A DNA stretch of 52,288 nucleotides from Aurantimonas aggregata (GTDB lineage: Bacteria; Pseudomonadota; Alphaproteobacteria; Rhizobiales; Rhizobiaceae), in contig NZ_JAAAMJ010000022.1 in the NCBI RefSeq assembly GCF_010500835.1, positions 1-52,288 of the forward strand. Direction: 5' to 3'. Position numbers and translations under genes: made by a program. The notes under the pieces are model-generated. The model was not told the origin of the DNA and did not search any database. It saw only the letters and a program-made list of their open reading frames with translations. Below are positions 27,199 to 35,691 of this stretch, one piece after another. The stretch's first letter is position 1, and each line of letters opens with the position of its first letter.

Positions 27199-28746
27199 TT
27201 ACTCGCGGCTTCCCGCGACGTCGCCGCCGGCGGGCTCGGCGCCCTTGACCGGCTTGGTACGGAACCGCCGGGCCAGCGAGCCGAAGAGCGGCGTCGCCTG
27301 CAGGATCGAAAGCAGCGCGAAGGCCAGCAGCGTCGCCGAGATCGGGTTCTCGATGAACACCGTCCACTGGCCGCCGCCGATCAGCAGCGACTGCTGCAGC
27401 GTCGTGTCGAGGATCGGGCCGAGGATGAGGCCGATGACCAGCGGCGGCGTCGGGATGCGGAAACTGTCGAAGGCAAGGCCCAGCATGCCGAAGGCGATCA
27501 TCAGCCCGATATCGAAGACCGCGTTGTTGATCGCATAGGCACCGATCACCGACAGCACCACGATGACCGGGCCAACGACGCGGTTCGGGATCTTGGTGAC
27601 GGCGACGCAGGCCCGGGTGAACAGCAGGCCGACGAGGAACAGCGCGACATTGGCAAACAGCACCGCCCAGAGCAGCGTGTAGGTGACGTCGCCATAATCC
27701 GTCATCAGCGACGGGCCCGGCAGGATGCCGTGCACCATCAGGCCGCCGAGCAGCACGGCCGTCGAGGCCGAGCCGGGAATACCGAGCGCGATGGTCGGGA
27801 TCAGGGCGCCGCCGACGACGGCGTTGTTCGCCGCTTCCGGCGCGACGATGCCGGCGGGGTAGCCGGTGCCGAACTCGGCCTTGTTGCGCGAGAACCGCTT
27901 GGCCTCGTTATAGGCGAACCAGGAGGCGGTATCGCCGCCGGTGCCGGGGATCAGGCCGACGAAGACGCCGATGACCGAGGAGCGCAGGCTGTTCGGCAGC
28001 ATCTTCAGGAACTCCGGTCCCGTCGGCAGCATCCGGTCGGTGACGTTGGAGACCCGGGCGTTCTTGTTGGTGTTGCCCTGCATGATCAGGCGCACCGCCT
28101 GCGGGATCGAGAACAGGCCGATCAGCGCGACCGTGAAGTCGATGCCGCCGAAGAGCTCGAGGAAGCCGAAGGAGAAGCGTGGCGTGCCGGTGGTGAGGTC
28201 CATGCCGACCATGCCGAGCAGCAGGCCGATGGCACCGGACATCAGGCCGAGAATGGTCGAGCCCTGCGACAGCGAGCCGATGATGGTGATGCCGAGGACG
28301 GCGATGGCGAAGATCTCCACCGGGCCGAAATTGAGGACGAGGCGCCCGAGCAGCGGCGCCACCGTCAGCAGCACGATCGCCGAGATGACGCCGCCGATCA
28401 GCGAGGCGGTGAGCGACAGGCCGAGCGCCTTGCCGGCCTGGCCCTTCTGCGCCATCGGATAGCCGTCGAGGACGGTGGCGGCAGCGGCCGGCGTGCCGGG
28501 CGTGCGCAAGAGGATGGCGGCGATCGAGCCGCCGTACATCGCCGCCAGATAGAGCGAGGCGAGCAGCGCCAGGCCGGTCTCCGGCCGGAAGGAATAGGTC
28601 AGCGGCAACAGCAGCGCGATCGCCATCGTCGCCGACAGGCCGGGCATCGCGCCGACGAACATGCCGACCGTGACGCCGATCAGGATGGCCGCGAGATTGG
28701 CCGGTTCGACGACGTTGGCGAGACCGATCCAGAAGAAGGATTCCAT
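27199..28746 (-). CDS. tctA: tripartite tricarboxylate transporter, large permease TctA
   Basis: Large membrane subunit of a TctCBA importer, 515 residues with about twelve hydrophobic segments. Family hallmarks are GVTVGMFVGAMPGLSATMAIALL near the N-terminus, LLRTPGTPAAAATVLDGYPM and the second-repeat GLIPGTGGDTASWFAYNEAKR. It works with TctB in the inner membrane, driven by an ion gradient, on a ligand presented by TctC. It is the last gene of the tct operon, 11 bases after tctB, and is followed by the GntR gene on the same strand. Substrate unknown; an aldonate or tetronate fits the neighbours better than citrate. Confidence 0.93.
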   Translation of the reverse strand: MESFFWIGLANVVEPANLAAILIGVTVGMFVGAMPGLSATMAIALLLPLTYSFRPETGLALLASLYLAAMYGGSIAAILLRTPGTPAAAATVLDGYPMAQKGQAGKALGLSLTASLIGGVISAIVLLTVAPLLGRLVLNFGPVEIFAIAVLGITIIGSLSQGSTILGLMSGAIGLLLGMVGMDLTTGTPRFSFGFLELFGGIDFTVALIGLFSIPQAVRLIMQGNTNKNARVSNVTDRMLPTGPEFLKMLPNSLRSSVIGVFVGLIPGTGGDTASWFAYNEAKRFSRNKAEFGTGYPAGIVAPEAANNAVVGGALIPTIALGIPGSASTAVLLGGLMVHGILPGPSLMTDYGDVTYTLLWAVLFANVALFLVGLLFTRACVAVTKIPNRVVGPVIVVLSVIGAYAINNAVFDIGLMIAFGMLGLAFDSFRIPTPPLVIGLILGPILDTTLQQSLLIGGGQWTVFIENPISATLLAFALLSILQATPLFGSLARRFRTKPVKGAEPAGGDVAGSRE

Positions 28747-28757
28747 CGCGAGGTTCC

Positions 28758-29213
28758 TCAGAAGGCCGGATAAAGGGGGATCGACAGGTTCAGGAACCAG
28801 ACGAAGATGCCGAAGATGACGGCGGTGACCGCCACGATGGTCGACACCGCCGTCACCAGTCCGATCGGACGCAGCACGGCCAGGGGAATCGCCAGGAAGA
28901 GCGGGGTCGCGATGAGATAGCCGATGCGGGTGATGCTGAAGGCGTACAGGATGATCAGCGCCAGGAAGCTCGCCCCGATGACCAGGCTGCGCCAGTCGGT
29001 CGGGGTGTCCGAGCCGGGCCCGGCTTCGGCCAGAGCGGTTTTCGGGCGCAGCCGCGACCAGACGACCTGGGCGATCGCGGCCGCGGCGAGCAGGATGATC
29101 ACGACGCTGAGGAGGTCGGGCAGCCGCGCGGCGGTGGCGGGATAGGCCGCGGCCTCGCTCCTGAAAAATAAGGCAAGCGCAATGGCGGCGAGGGCGACGA
29201 CGATCTGACCCAT
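28758..29213 (-). CDS. tctB: tripartite tricarboxylate transporter, small permease TctB
   Basis: Codes for 151 residues with four hydrophobic segments, the usual size and layout of TctB. The N-terminal helix (QIVVALAAIALALFF) is followed by a short periplasmic loop and helices ending TIVAVTAVIFGIFVWFLNLSIPLYP, the recurring C-terminal pattern of the family. Sequence is poorly conserved in general, so the call rests on size, topology and position between tctC and tctA. It is 69 bases from tctC. Confidence 0.85.
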   Translation of the reverse strand: MGQIVVALAAIALALFFRSEAAAYPATAARLPDLLSVVIILLAAAAIAQVVWSRLRPKTALAEAGPGSDTPTDWRSLVIGASFLALIILYAFSITRIGYLIATPLFLAIPLAVLRPIGLVTAVSTIVAVTAVIFGIFVWFLNLSIPLYPAF

Positions 29214-29282
29214 CTCGGGATTCCTGGATGCTGACGGAAGGAGGAAGCGGCGCGCCCGAAGACGCGCCGCCGGTGCGTCGCC

Positions 29283-30263
29283 TTACTGGGCGGCCTGCAC
29301 GTCGTCCTTGATCTCCGCCCAGAGAGCCTGGAACTCGCCCTCCTGCTTCTTCAGGAAGGCGGCATACTCGTCACCCGGGATGAAATCGACCATCAGCCCC
29401 TGCTTGTCGGCGGCGGCCTGGAAGTCGGGATTCTCCATCACCTTCGCGAGGGCGTCGATGATCTGCTGGCGGGATTCCTCGGGGAAATCGCCCGGGCCGC
29501 TGTAGCCGCGCGAGGAACCGGCGACGAGATCGTAGCCGAGTTCCGTGGCGGTCGGCACGTCCGGCAGGCTTTCGAGGCGCTCCGCCGAGAAGACCGCGAG
29601 GGGGCGCAAATTGCCTTCCTGGATCTGCGAGTAGGTGACGCCGACATTGGTGAAGCTGGCGTCGATCTTGCCGCCCATGGCGGCCGTCCAGGACGGGCCG
29701 TCACCCTGGAACGGGACCTTCTGGAGCTGGACGCCGGACTCCCGCTCGAACTGCAGCGAGGTGAAGTAGTCGTCGCCGCCGACACCGGAATTGCCGACGG
29801 TCACGGTGCTCGGGCTTTCCTTGGCCGCGTTGACGAAGTCCTCGAACGTCTGGAACGGCGAGTCGGCCGCGACGACGGCGATGCCCGGATCGGTGACGAT
29901 GTTGGCGATCGGGGTGATCTCGTCGATCGTGTAGGTGATCGACGGGTTCATGATGTAGTTGGTCTGCAGCATCGGCGTGTTGGTGATGCTGACCGTCGAG
30001 CCGTCCTTCGGGGACTGCTTGGCAAGGCGCGTCCAAGCGATCGCGCCGGTGGCGCCGGGAATGTACTGGTTGATGAAGTTGACGCCGAGCTCCTCGGCGA
30101 GGAACGGGTGGACGAGCTGGGCGAGGGCGTCCGAGCCACCGCCGGCCTTGAAGCCCTGCAGGACGTTGATGTCGCTGGCGGCGGTATATTTTCCGTCCTG
30201 CGCAAGGGCAGGGGAAACGAACGCCGTCGTGGCGGCAAGAGCCGCGGCGAGTACCAATTTCAT
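29283..30263 (-). CDS. tctC: tripartite tricarboxylate transporter, solute-binding protein TctC
   Basis: Bug/TctC family periplasmic receptor, 326 residues. ATG 30263 begins a clear Sec signal (LVLAAALAATTAFVSPALAQ); the frame is open upstream but no earlier Met gives a signal. The family core is intact: GFKAGGGSDALAQLVHPFLA, the ligand loop IPGATGAIAWTRLAKQ, VGNSGVGGDDYF and VPFQGDGPSWTAAMGG. It presents a small carboxylate to TctAB. The acids bound cannot be read directly. Co-occurrence with an aldonate dehydratase suggests sugar acids. Its promoter has a GntR-type palindrome upstream of the -35. Confidence 0.92.
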   Translation of the reverse strand: MKLVLAAALAATTAFVSPALAQDGKYTAASDINVLQGFKAGGGSDALAQLVHPFLAEELGVNFINQYIPGATGAIAWTRLAKQSPKDGSTVSITNTPMLQTNYIMNPSITYTIDEITPIANIVTDPGIAVVAADSPFQTFEDFVNAAKESPSTVTVGNSGVGGDDYFTSLQFERESGVQLQKVPFQGDGPSWTAAMGGKIDASFTNVGVTYSQIQEGNLRPLAVFSAERLESLPDVPTATELGYDLVAGSSRGYSGPGDFPEESRQQIIDALAKVMENPDFQAAADKQGLMVDFIPGDEYAAFLKKQEGEFQALWAEIKDDVQAAQ

Positions 30264-30307
30264 AGTGAACCTCCCAGTTCTGTCATGCGCTTCTCGGCGC
30301 GAGCGGC

Positions 30308-30354
30308 ACCATAGGCAGTCGGTTTCGTCGTTGTCAAACAGATTGTTGACAATC
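30308..30354. promoter_or_regulatory. tctC/dehydratase divergent promoter region with GntR-type operator
   Basis: For tctC (minus strand) TTGACA (30332-30337), an 18-base spacer and TATGGT (30308-30313) make a good promoter. The palindrome GATTGTTGACAATC (30341-30354) lies just upstream and itself contains TTGACA (30346-30351) on the plus strand, facing the dehydratase gene. One bound repressor could therefore govern both directions. The 12-bp core is identical to the site before the FMN oxidase gene at 17395. Confidence 0.65.
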
Positions 30355-30405
30355 TTGACGGCGGTATGGTTGGTGGCGCGCAAGGATAGTGCCGGGGAGA
30401 ATCGA

Positions 30406-32136
30406 ATGACGGACCGTGACGGACGCGGACTGAAGAAGGGGCTGACGAGCTATGGCGATGCCGGCTTCTCGCTGTTCCTGCGCAAGGCCTTCATCAAGGG
30501 CATGGGCTATTCCGACGACGCGCTGGAGCGGCCGATCGTCGGAATCGTCGACACGGCCAGCGGCTACAATGCCTGCCACGCCAATGTTCCCGACCTCATC
30601 GAGGCGGTGAAGCGCGGCGTCATGCTGGCCGGCGCGCTGCCGGTGCCGTTCCCGACCATCTCGATCCACGAATCATTCTCGCATCCGACCTCGATGTTCC
30701 TGCGCAACCTGATGGCGATGGACACCGAGGAGATGATCCGGGCGCAGCCGATGGACGCCGTCGTGCTGATCGGCGGCTGCGACAAGACCGTGCCCGCCCA
30801 GCTGATGGGCGCGGCGAGCGCCAACGTGCCGGCGATCCAGCTGGTCACGGGGCCGATGCTGACCGGCCGCCACCGCAGCGAGCGCGTCGGCGCCTGCACC
30901 GACTGCCGGCGCTTCTGGGCGCGGCACCGGGCCGGCGAGGTCGACGCCACCGAGATCGCCGAGGTCAACGACCGGCTGGTGCCGGGCGCCGGCACCTGCG
31001 GCGTCATGGGCACGGCCTCGACGATGGCACTGACCGTCGAGGCGCTCGGCATGATGGCGCCGGGCGGTGCCACTGCGCCCGCCGTCTCCGCCGACCGCCG
31101 CCGCATCGCCGAGACCACCGGCCAGATCGCCGCGCAGCTCGCCACGCAACCGCTGCTGCCTTCGGCGATCATGACCGAGAAGGCCTTCGAGAACGCCCTG
31201 ACCGTGCTGCTGGCCACCGGCGGGTCGACCAACGGCATCGTGCATCTGGCGGCGATCGCCGGACGGTGCGGCCTGTCGCTCGACCTCGACGCCTTCGACC
31301 GGATCGGCCGCAAGGTGCCGGTGCTGGTCGACCTGAAGCCCTCGGGGCAGAACTACATGGAGGATCTCCACGCGGCGGGCGGCCTCGTCTCGATCCTGCG
31401 CGAGCTGAAGCCGCATCTCCACCTCGACTGCCTGACCGTCACCGGCCGCACGCTGGGCGAGGAGATGGACGCCGCCCCCGCCGGCTGGCAGCAGGACATC
31501 GTCGCGCCCTTCGATGCACCGGTCTATCCGGAAGGCGGCATGGCGGTCGTGCGCGGCAATCTCGCGCCCGGCGGCGCCATCGTGAAGCAGTCGGCGGCGA
31601 CGCCCTCGCTGCTGACGCATCGCGGCCGCGCGGTGGTCTTCACCTCGATCGCCGACATGGCCGAGCGGGTGGACGCTCCGGATCTCGATGTCGGTCCGGA
31701 CGACGTGCTCGTGCTGCAGAATGCCGGGCCGATCGGCGCGCCGGGCATGCCGGAAGCCGGCTACATGCCGATCCCGCGCAAGATCGCCGCGACCGGCGTC
31801 AAGGACATGGTGCGGATCTCCGACGCCCGGATGAGCGGCACGGCCTCCGGAACGATCGTCCTGCACGTCACGCCGGAATCGGCGGCCGGCGGGCCGCTGG
31901 CGCTGGTGCGCACCGGCGACATGATCGAGCTCGACGTGCCGGGGCGGCGCCTGCATCTCGACGTTTCCGACGCCGAACTCGCCGAGCGCCGGCTCAGCTT
32001 CAAGGCGCCCGTGCACGAGGGCTCGGACCGCGGCTACAAGAAGCTGTTCCTCGACACGGTCCTTCAGGCCGACGAGGGATGCGACTTCGACTTCCTGGTC
32101 CCTGAAAAGACCGGCCGCGTCCCGAAGGACCGCTGA
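30406..32136 (+). CDS. IlvD/Edd family aldonate dehydratase (L-arabonate/D-xylonate type)
   Basis: Fe-S dehydratase of 576 residues that would convert a sugar acid to its 2-oxo-3-deoxy form. The cluster cysteines are seen in YNACHANV, GGCDKTVPAQ and GTCGVMGTAST. The GACTDCRRFWARHRAGEV segment marks the arabonate/xylonate/gluconate-type subgroup rather than dihydroxyacid dehydratase IlvD. The frame is open far upstream, but ATG 30406 follows GGGGAGA and begins the conserved GLKKGLTSYGDAGFSLFLR. It diverges from tctC over a shared operator and is followed by aldehyde dehydrogenase and cupin genes. Exact substrate unknown; a C4-C6 aldonate. Confidence 0.88.
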   Translation: MTDRDGRGLKKGLTSYGDAGFSLFLRKAFIKGMGYSDDALERPIVGIVDTASGYNACHANVPDLIEAVKRGVMLAGALPVPFPTISIHESFSHPTSMFLRNLMAMDTEEMIRAQPMDAVVLIGGCDKTVPAQLMGAASANVPAIQLVTGPMLTGRHRSERVGACTDCRRFWARHRAGEVDATEIAEVNDRLVPGAGTCGVMGTASTMALTVEALGMMAPGGATAPAVSADRRRIAETTGQIAAQLATQPLLPSAIMTEKAFENALTVLLATGGSTNGIVHLAAIAGRCGLSLDLDAFDRIGRKVPVLVDLKPSGQNYMEDLHAAGGLVSILRELKPHLHLDCLTVTGRTLGEEMDAAPAGWQQDIVAPFDAPVYPEGGMAVVRGNLAPGGAIVKQSAATPSLLTHRGRAVVFTSIADMAERVDAPDLDVGPDDVLVLQNAGPIGAPGMPEAGYMPIPRKIAATGVKDMVRISDARMSGTASGTIVLHVTPESAAGGPLALVRTGDMIELDVPGRRLHLDVSDAELAERRLSFKAPVHEGSDRGYKKLFLDTVLQADEGCDFDFLVPEKTGRVPKDR

Positions 32137-32162
32137 GCAGCGTCATCCGACATCCGACGAAC

Positions 32163-32182
32163 GTGGCGCCCGCGGGCGCCAC
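32163..32182. other. 20-bp perfect palindrome before the aldehyde dehydrogenase
   Basis: GTGGCGCCCGCGGGCGCCAC is self-complementary over all 20 bases. It lies 27 bases after the dehydratase stop and just before the start of the next gene. As RNA it would fold to a GC-only hairpin, possibly a partial terminator or translation damper. No T-tract follows. Confidence 0.6.
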
Positions 32183-32199
32183 CCATGCGAGGGCCGATC

Positions 32200-33612
32200 G
32201 TGATCCTGTCCGTTGATCCGACCACCGGCGCCGAACTGGCGCGCTACGACGAGCATTCGAGCCAGGCCGTCGAGGCGGCGCTGGCGGCCGCCGCCGATGC
32301 CCAGGCCAGATGGCGCGGCGTCCTCATTGCCGAGCGGGTGCAATTGCTGACGCGCATGGCGAAAGCCCTTCGTGCCGGCCGCGACCGCTACGCCGCGATG
32401 ATCACCGCCGAGATGGGCAAGCCGATCGCCGAGGCCGAGGCCGAGATCGAGAAATGCGCCACCACCTGCGAGTTCTATGTCGAGGCGGCGCCGCGCTTCC
32501 TGGCCGACGAGCGCGTTGAGACCAACGCCGCCGAGAGCCTGATCCTCTATGATCCGATCGGCGTCGTCCTGGCGATCATGCCGTGGAACTACCCGTTCTG
32601 GCAGGTCATCCGCTTCCTCGCGCCGGCCTTGGCGGCCGGCAACGGCGCCATCCTCAAGCACGCCAACAACGTTCCTCAATGCGCGCTGGCGATCGAGGCG
32701 CTGATGCGGGAGGCGGGCTGCCCGGAGGGCCTGTTCGCGACGCTGCTGGTCGGCTCCGACAAGGTCGCCGGCCTTATCGCGGACGACCGGATCGCCGCCG
32801 TCACCCTAACCGGCTCGACGGAAGTCGGCGCCATCGTCGCGGCGCAGGCCGGAACGGCGCTGAAGAAGCAGGTGCTGGAGCTCGGCGGCTCCGACCCGTT
32901 CATCGTGCTGGCCGATGCCGACATCGAGGAAGCCGCAAGGGTCGCCGTCAAGGCGCGCTACACCAATGCCGGGCAGTCCTGCGTCAACGCCAAGCGCTTC
33001 ATCGTCGAGGACAGCGTCGCCGACCGCTTCGTCGAGGCCTTCGTGGAACATGTGAAGGCGCTGAAGCTCGGCGATCCGATGCAGCGCGACACCGATATCG
33101 GGCCGATGGCGCGCGGCAATCTTCGCGACAGCCTGCATGCGCAGGTCGAGCGGACGCTTTCGGCCGGCGGGACGCTGAAGACCGGCGGCAGGAAGGTCGA
33201 GGGGCCGGGCTACTGGTACGAGCCGACCGTCATCGACAACGTGACGCCCGACCAGGCAGCGTTCTGCGAGGAGACCTTCGGCCCGGTCGCCGCCATCGTG
33301 CGGGTCAGGGACGCCGAGGCAGCGATCCGCCTCGCCAACCAGACGGAGTTCGGCCTCGGCGCCGCGCTCTGGACGGCAGACATCGGGGCGGCGCGGGGCT
33401 TCGCGCGCCGGATCGAGGCGGGGGCGGTGTTCGTCAACGGCATGACCGCGTCGGATCCGCGCCTGCCCTTCGGCGGCATCAAGCGCTCGGGCTACGGGCG
33501 CGAGCTTGGCGCCCACGGCATTCGCGAATTCACCAATATCAAGACGCTCTGGATTGGCCCCGCCAAGGCGGCGCAGGCGCCGCTCACCGAAACCGAGAGA
33601 AAGGCCTCCTGA
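32200..33612 (+). CDS. NAD(P)-dependent aldehyde dehydrogenase (succinate-semialdehyde type)
   Basis: Codes for about 470 residues. GTG 32200 is preferred over ATG 32185: it has a GCGAGGG site outside the palindrome and gives the family N-terminus (ILSVDPTTGAELARY). The catalytic Cys is in NAGQSCVNAKR and the Glu in LELGGSDPF; MPWNYPFWQVIRFLAPAL and FGGIKRSGYGRELG are typical of succinate-semialdehyde dehydrogenases. In a pentonate route the same family oxidises 2-oxoglutarate semialdehyde, which would link the upstream dehydratase to the TCA cycle; this role is inferred. The stop shares one base with the cupin start (TGATG). Confidence 0.92.
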   Translation: MILSVDPTTGAELARYDEHSSQAVEAALAAAADAQARWRGVLIAERVQLLTRMAKALRAGRDRYAAMITAEMGKPIAEAEAEIEKCATTCEFYVEAAPRFLADERVETNAAESLILYDPIGVVLAIMPWNYPFWQVIRFLAPALAAGNGAILKHANNVPQCALAIEALMREAGCPEGLFATLLVGSDKVAGLIADDRIAAVTLTGSTEVGAIVAAQAGTALKKQVLELGGSDPFIVLADADIEEAARVAVKARYTNAGQSCVNAKRFIVEDSVADRFVEAFVEHVKALKLGDPMQRDTDIGPMARGNLRDSLHAQVERTLSAGGTLKTGGRKVEGPGYWYEPTVIDNVTPDQAAFCEETFGPVAAIVRVRDAEAAIRLANQTEFGLGAALWTADIGAARGFARRIEAGAVFVNGMTASDPRLPFGGIKRSGYGRELGAHGIREFTNIKTLWIGPAKAAQAPLTETERKAS

Positions 33613-34031
33613 TGACCAGCTCGAAACCCGGCATCTTCCGCCCCGACCAGATCACCCCCCGCGAGCGCGGCGGCGGCGCGAAAACGACCCCGCTGGTCAA
33701 CCGCGCCAGCGGCACGACCAGCTTCATCAACGGCATCACCGAGTTCGCGCCCGGCGCGGCGATCCCCGTGCACAGCCACAATTGCGAGGAGAGCGTCATG
33801 CTCCTCGAGGGCAACGCCATCGCCGAGATCGACGGCGAGCGGCATGTGCTGAAGCCGCTCGACACGACCTTCATCCCGGTCAACCTGCCGCACCGCTTCA
33901 TCAACGCCTCCGACACCGAGCCGATGAAGATCCTGTGGATCTACGCCAATGTCGACGCGACCCGGACGATCGTCGCGACGGGCGACACGCGCAGCATCGA
34001 CGACGAGCACGCCGCGCCGCCGGCCGGCTGA
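33612..34031 (+). CDS. cupin domain protein
   Basis: Codes for 139 residues, a single cupin barrel. Motif 1 (VHSHNCEESVMLLEGNA) provides His, His and Glu; motif 2 (FIPVNLPHRFIN) provides the third His, so a metal site is likely. The first base overlaps the aldehyde dehydrogenase stop, so translation is coupled. Small cupins in sugar-acid operons often act as mutarotases, isomerases or sensors; no specific activity can be claimed. It is the last gene of the operon, with a GC hairpin beyond it. Confidence 0.87.
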   Translation: MTSSKPGIFRPDQITPRERGGGAKTTPLVNRASGTTSFINGITEFAPGAAIPVHSHNCEESVMLLEGNAIAEIDGERHVLKPLDTTFIPVNLPHRFINASDTEPMKILWIYANVDATRTIVATGDTRSIDDEHAAPPAG

Positions 34032-34060
34032 GACGCGCCAGGCGCGAACCCCGCGTTTAT

Positions 34061-34083
34061 GCGCCGCCAGCGGCTGACGGCGC
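34061..34083 (+). terminator. GC-rich hairpin after the cupin gene
   Basis: GCGCCG and CGGCGC close a 23-base imperfect hairpin with an inner CAG/CTG stem, 30 bases after the cupin stop. No T-tract follows, so it may be a Rho-assisted end. Confidence 0.35.
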
Positions 34084-34701
34084 GACACGCGCTCTGACGT
34101 CCCGGGTTCCGCTCTGCCCGGTTATCGACCTGCGCCTATTCTGCGGGCCGGCGAAGGGGCGATGTCGGCCGCGACCGGATCGGGTGCGGGCATCGGCGCG
34201 TCCAGCCGGAGGGGCGCGACGGGAGCACCGTGAGCGTCGGGCAGGGGAGCCGGACCAGCCCGAGATACGTCCGGCAACTCTTTGTGGCCAGATCGGTGAT
34301 CCACTGCCGCGATGGCGTCCGGCGGTTGGCTCAGTCAACGATTTTCCGGTGACTGCACGGCGGAATCACCTCGGTGCGGATCGCGACCGGTAGATCTCAC
34401 GGCGACCGCGGAGCCGGCGGCCCGGAACGGTCGTTCGAGCCTTCCCGGCAACGCAACGATCGCCGATCCGCCGCGGGGCCAGCCTGTCGCCTAGGCACCG
34501 GCGCAGCAACTTGCGCCGACGTCAGCATTCCGGACTGTGCGATAGGTCGAATGGTGCCCAGGGACGGAGTCCTTAGTAACCGCTATCCGATTGAAAACAA
34601 AAAGTAATATCTTCCATCATCAATTCGATACGTCACCGTTACGTCTCCTGGCAGCGTGCTTAGGGCAAAGCTCACTCTTTCTCACCCTGTCTCATGCGGT
34701 C
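34084..34701. other. 618-base intergenic stretch
   Basis: No frame here resembles a protein on either strand. The last 120 bases are markedly AT-richer than the flanks (around 34585-34660), as expected of a region beyond two convergent transcription units. Nothing further can be supported. Confidence 0.5.
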
Positions 34702-35646
34702 TCAATCTACCGCGTTGAGCAGCCTCGGGGCGACCATCCCCGGAATGTAGGCATCGGAGATGTGGGCCTGGCAGTGGGAGCTGAACGCGGCGACGAGCTT
34801 CGTCTTGCGGAGCGACCTCAACGTTGCCACTCCGATCGTCATCGGTCGGTGGTCTCCCTCGAGGCGCACCCGCACGAGCCGCCGCCCGTCCAACGCGAAA
34901 TCGGAGCGCGGCGTGACGTTGAATATCGAGAAGCCGTACCCGTTTGCCACCATCGTGCGGACCACCTCCTGGTGGGCGGAGCGCGCTGCGATAGCCGGCT
35001 CGAGCCCCTGCTTCAGGAAAAGCGCAAGGAAGTATTCCCGGCTGATGGGCAGATCGAGCAGGATCATCGGGTTTTCCGCCAGTTCCGTCAGCGTCACGGA
35101 TGACAGGCACGCCAAGGGGTGGCTCTCGCTTACCAGCACATGCGGCGGCAGCTCGACCAGCGGCGTGAACTCAATGTCGTCCGGGACGTGAAGGTCGTAG
35201 CAGAGGGCAAGATCCAGCTCGGAGTGCCGGATGCCGCGGAAGAGTTCCTCGTGGTCGCCCTCCATATGCCGCATCGTGACCGCCGGAAACGCCGAGGTGA
35301 AGGAGTAGGTCAGCTCCGGCACGAGCATCGGCGCGAGCGTCAGCATGCAGCCTAGCGACAGCGAACCGCGGACTTGGTCGGTAGTCTCGGATGCCAGCAG
35401 GTAGAGACCTTCGGCTTGAGCGATCAAGCTTTTGGCCTCCCGCAGAAGCTCGCGTCCCACCGGCGTAAGCGACAGCCCCTGGGCGTGATGCCGGACGAAA
35501 AGCTGGACGCTGAGTTCCTGCTCCAGATGGGAGATGGCCGTCGAGATGGATGGCTGGGAAATGTGGATCCGCTCGGAGGCGAGCGTGATGCTGCCGGCTT
35601 CGCCGGCAGCGATGAAATATTCAAGTTGGCGCAGCGTATAGCGCAT
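34702..35646 (-). CDS. LysR family transcriptional regulator
   Basis: Codes for 314 residues from ATG 35646, preferred to an in-frame GTG five codons earlier. The winged helix is canonical (LRQLEYFIAAGEAGSITLAS, ISQPSISTAISHLEQELSVQ). The effector domain begins GSLSLGCMLTLAPMLVPEL and includes VVRTMVANGYGFSIFNV. The pattern, with P-R-S-D-F after the core strand, resembles NAC/CynR-like regulators. It is last in the long liv-deacetylase-RidA-DUF1028 operon, 45 bases after DUF1028, so it is probably co-transcribed and senses the imported substrate. A site in the livH/binding-protein intergenic region is the likely target. Confidence 0.92.
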   Translation of the reverse strand: MRYTLRQLEYFIAAGEAGSITLASERIHISQPSISTAISHLEQELSVQLFVRHHAQGLSLTPVGRELLREAKSLIAQAEGLYLLASETTDQVRGSLSLGCMLTLAPMLVPELTYSFTSAFPAVTMRHMEGDHEELFRGIRHSELDLALCYDLHVPDDIEFTPLVELPPHVLVSESHPLACLSSVTLTELAENPMILLDLPISREYFLALFLKQGLEPAIAARSAHQEVVRTMVANGYGFSIFNVTPRSDFALDGRRLVRVRLEGDHRPMTIGVATLRSLRKTKLVAAFSSHCQAHISDAYIPGMVAPRLLNAVD

Positions 35647-35691
35647 CGAGACCTCGGGCACGGGATGCTTCCCAGGCCCTATAGCACCGAA

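Noticed and set aside
28758-30383. Extra N-terminal 40 codons for TctC (from 30383)
   Set aside because: The signal peptide starts at 30263 and the upstream codons cover the promoter and operator.
32583-34031. Long plus-strand frame overlapping the aldehyde dehydrogenase and ending as the cupin
   Set aside because: Only the last 139 codons are real; the rest is an Arg/Gly-rich shadow of the dehydrogenase gene.
34057-34338. 93-codon minus-strand frame in the intergenic gap
   Set aside because: Arg/Gly/Ser-rich low-complexity composition, no ribosome-binding site, no family resemblance.
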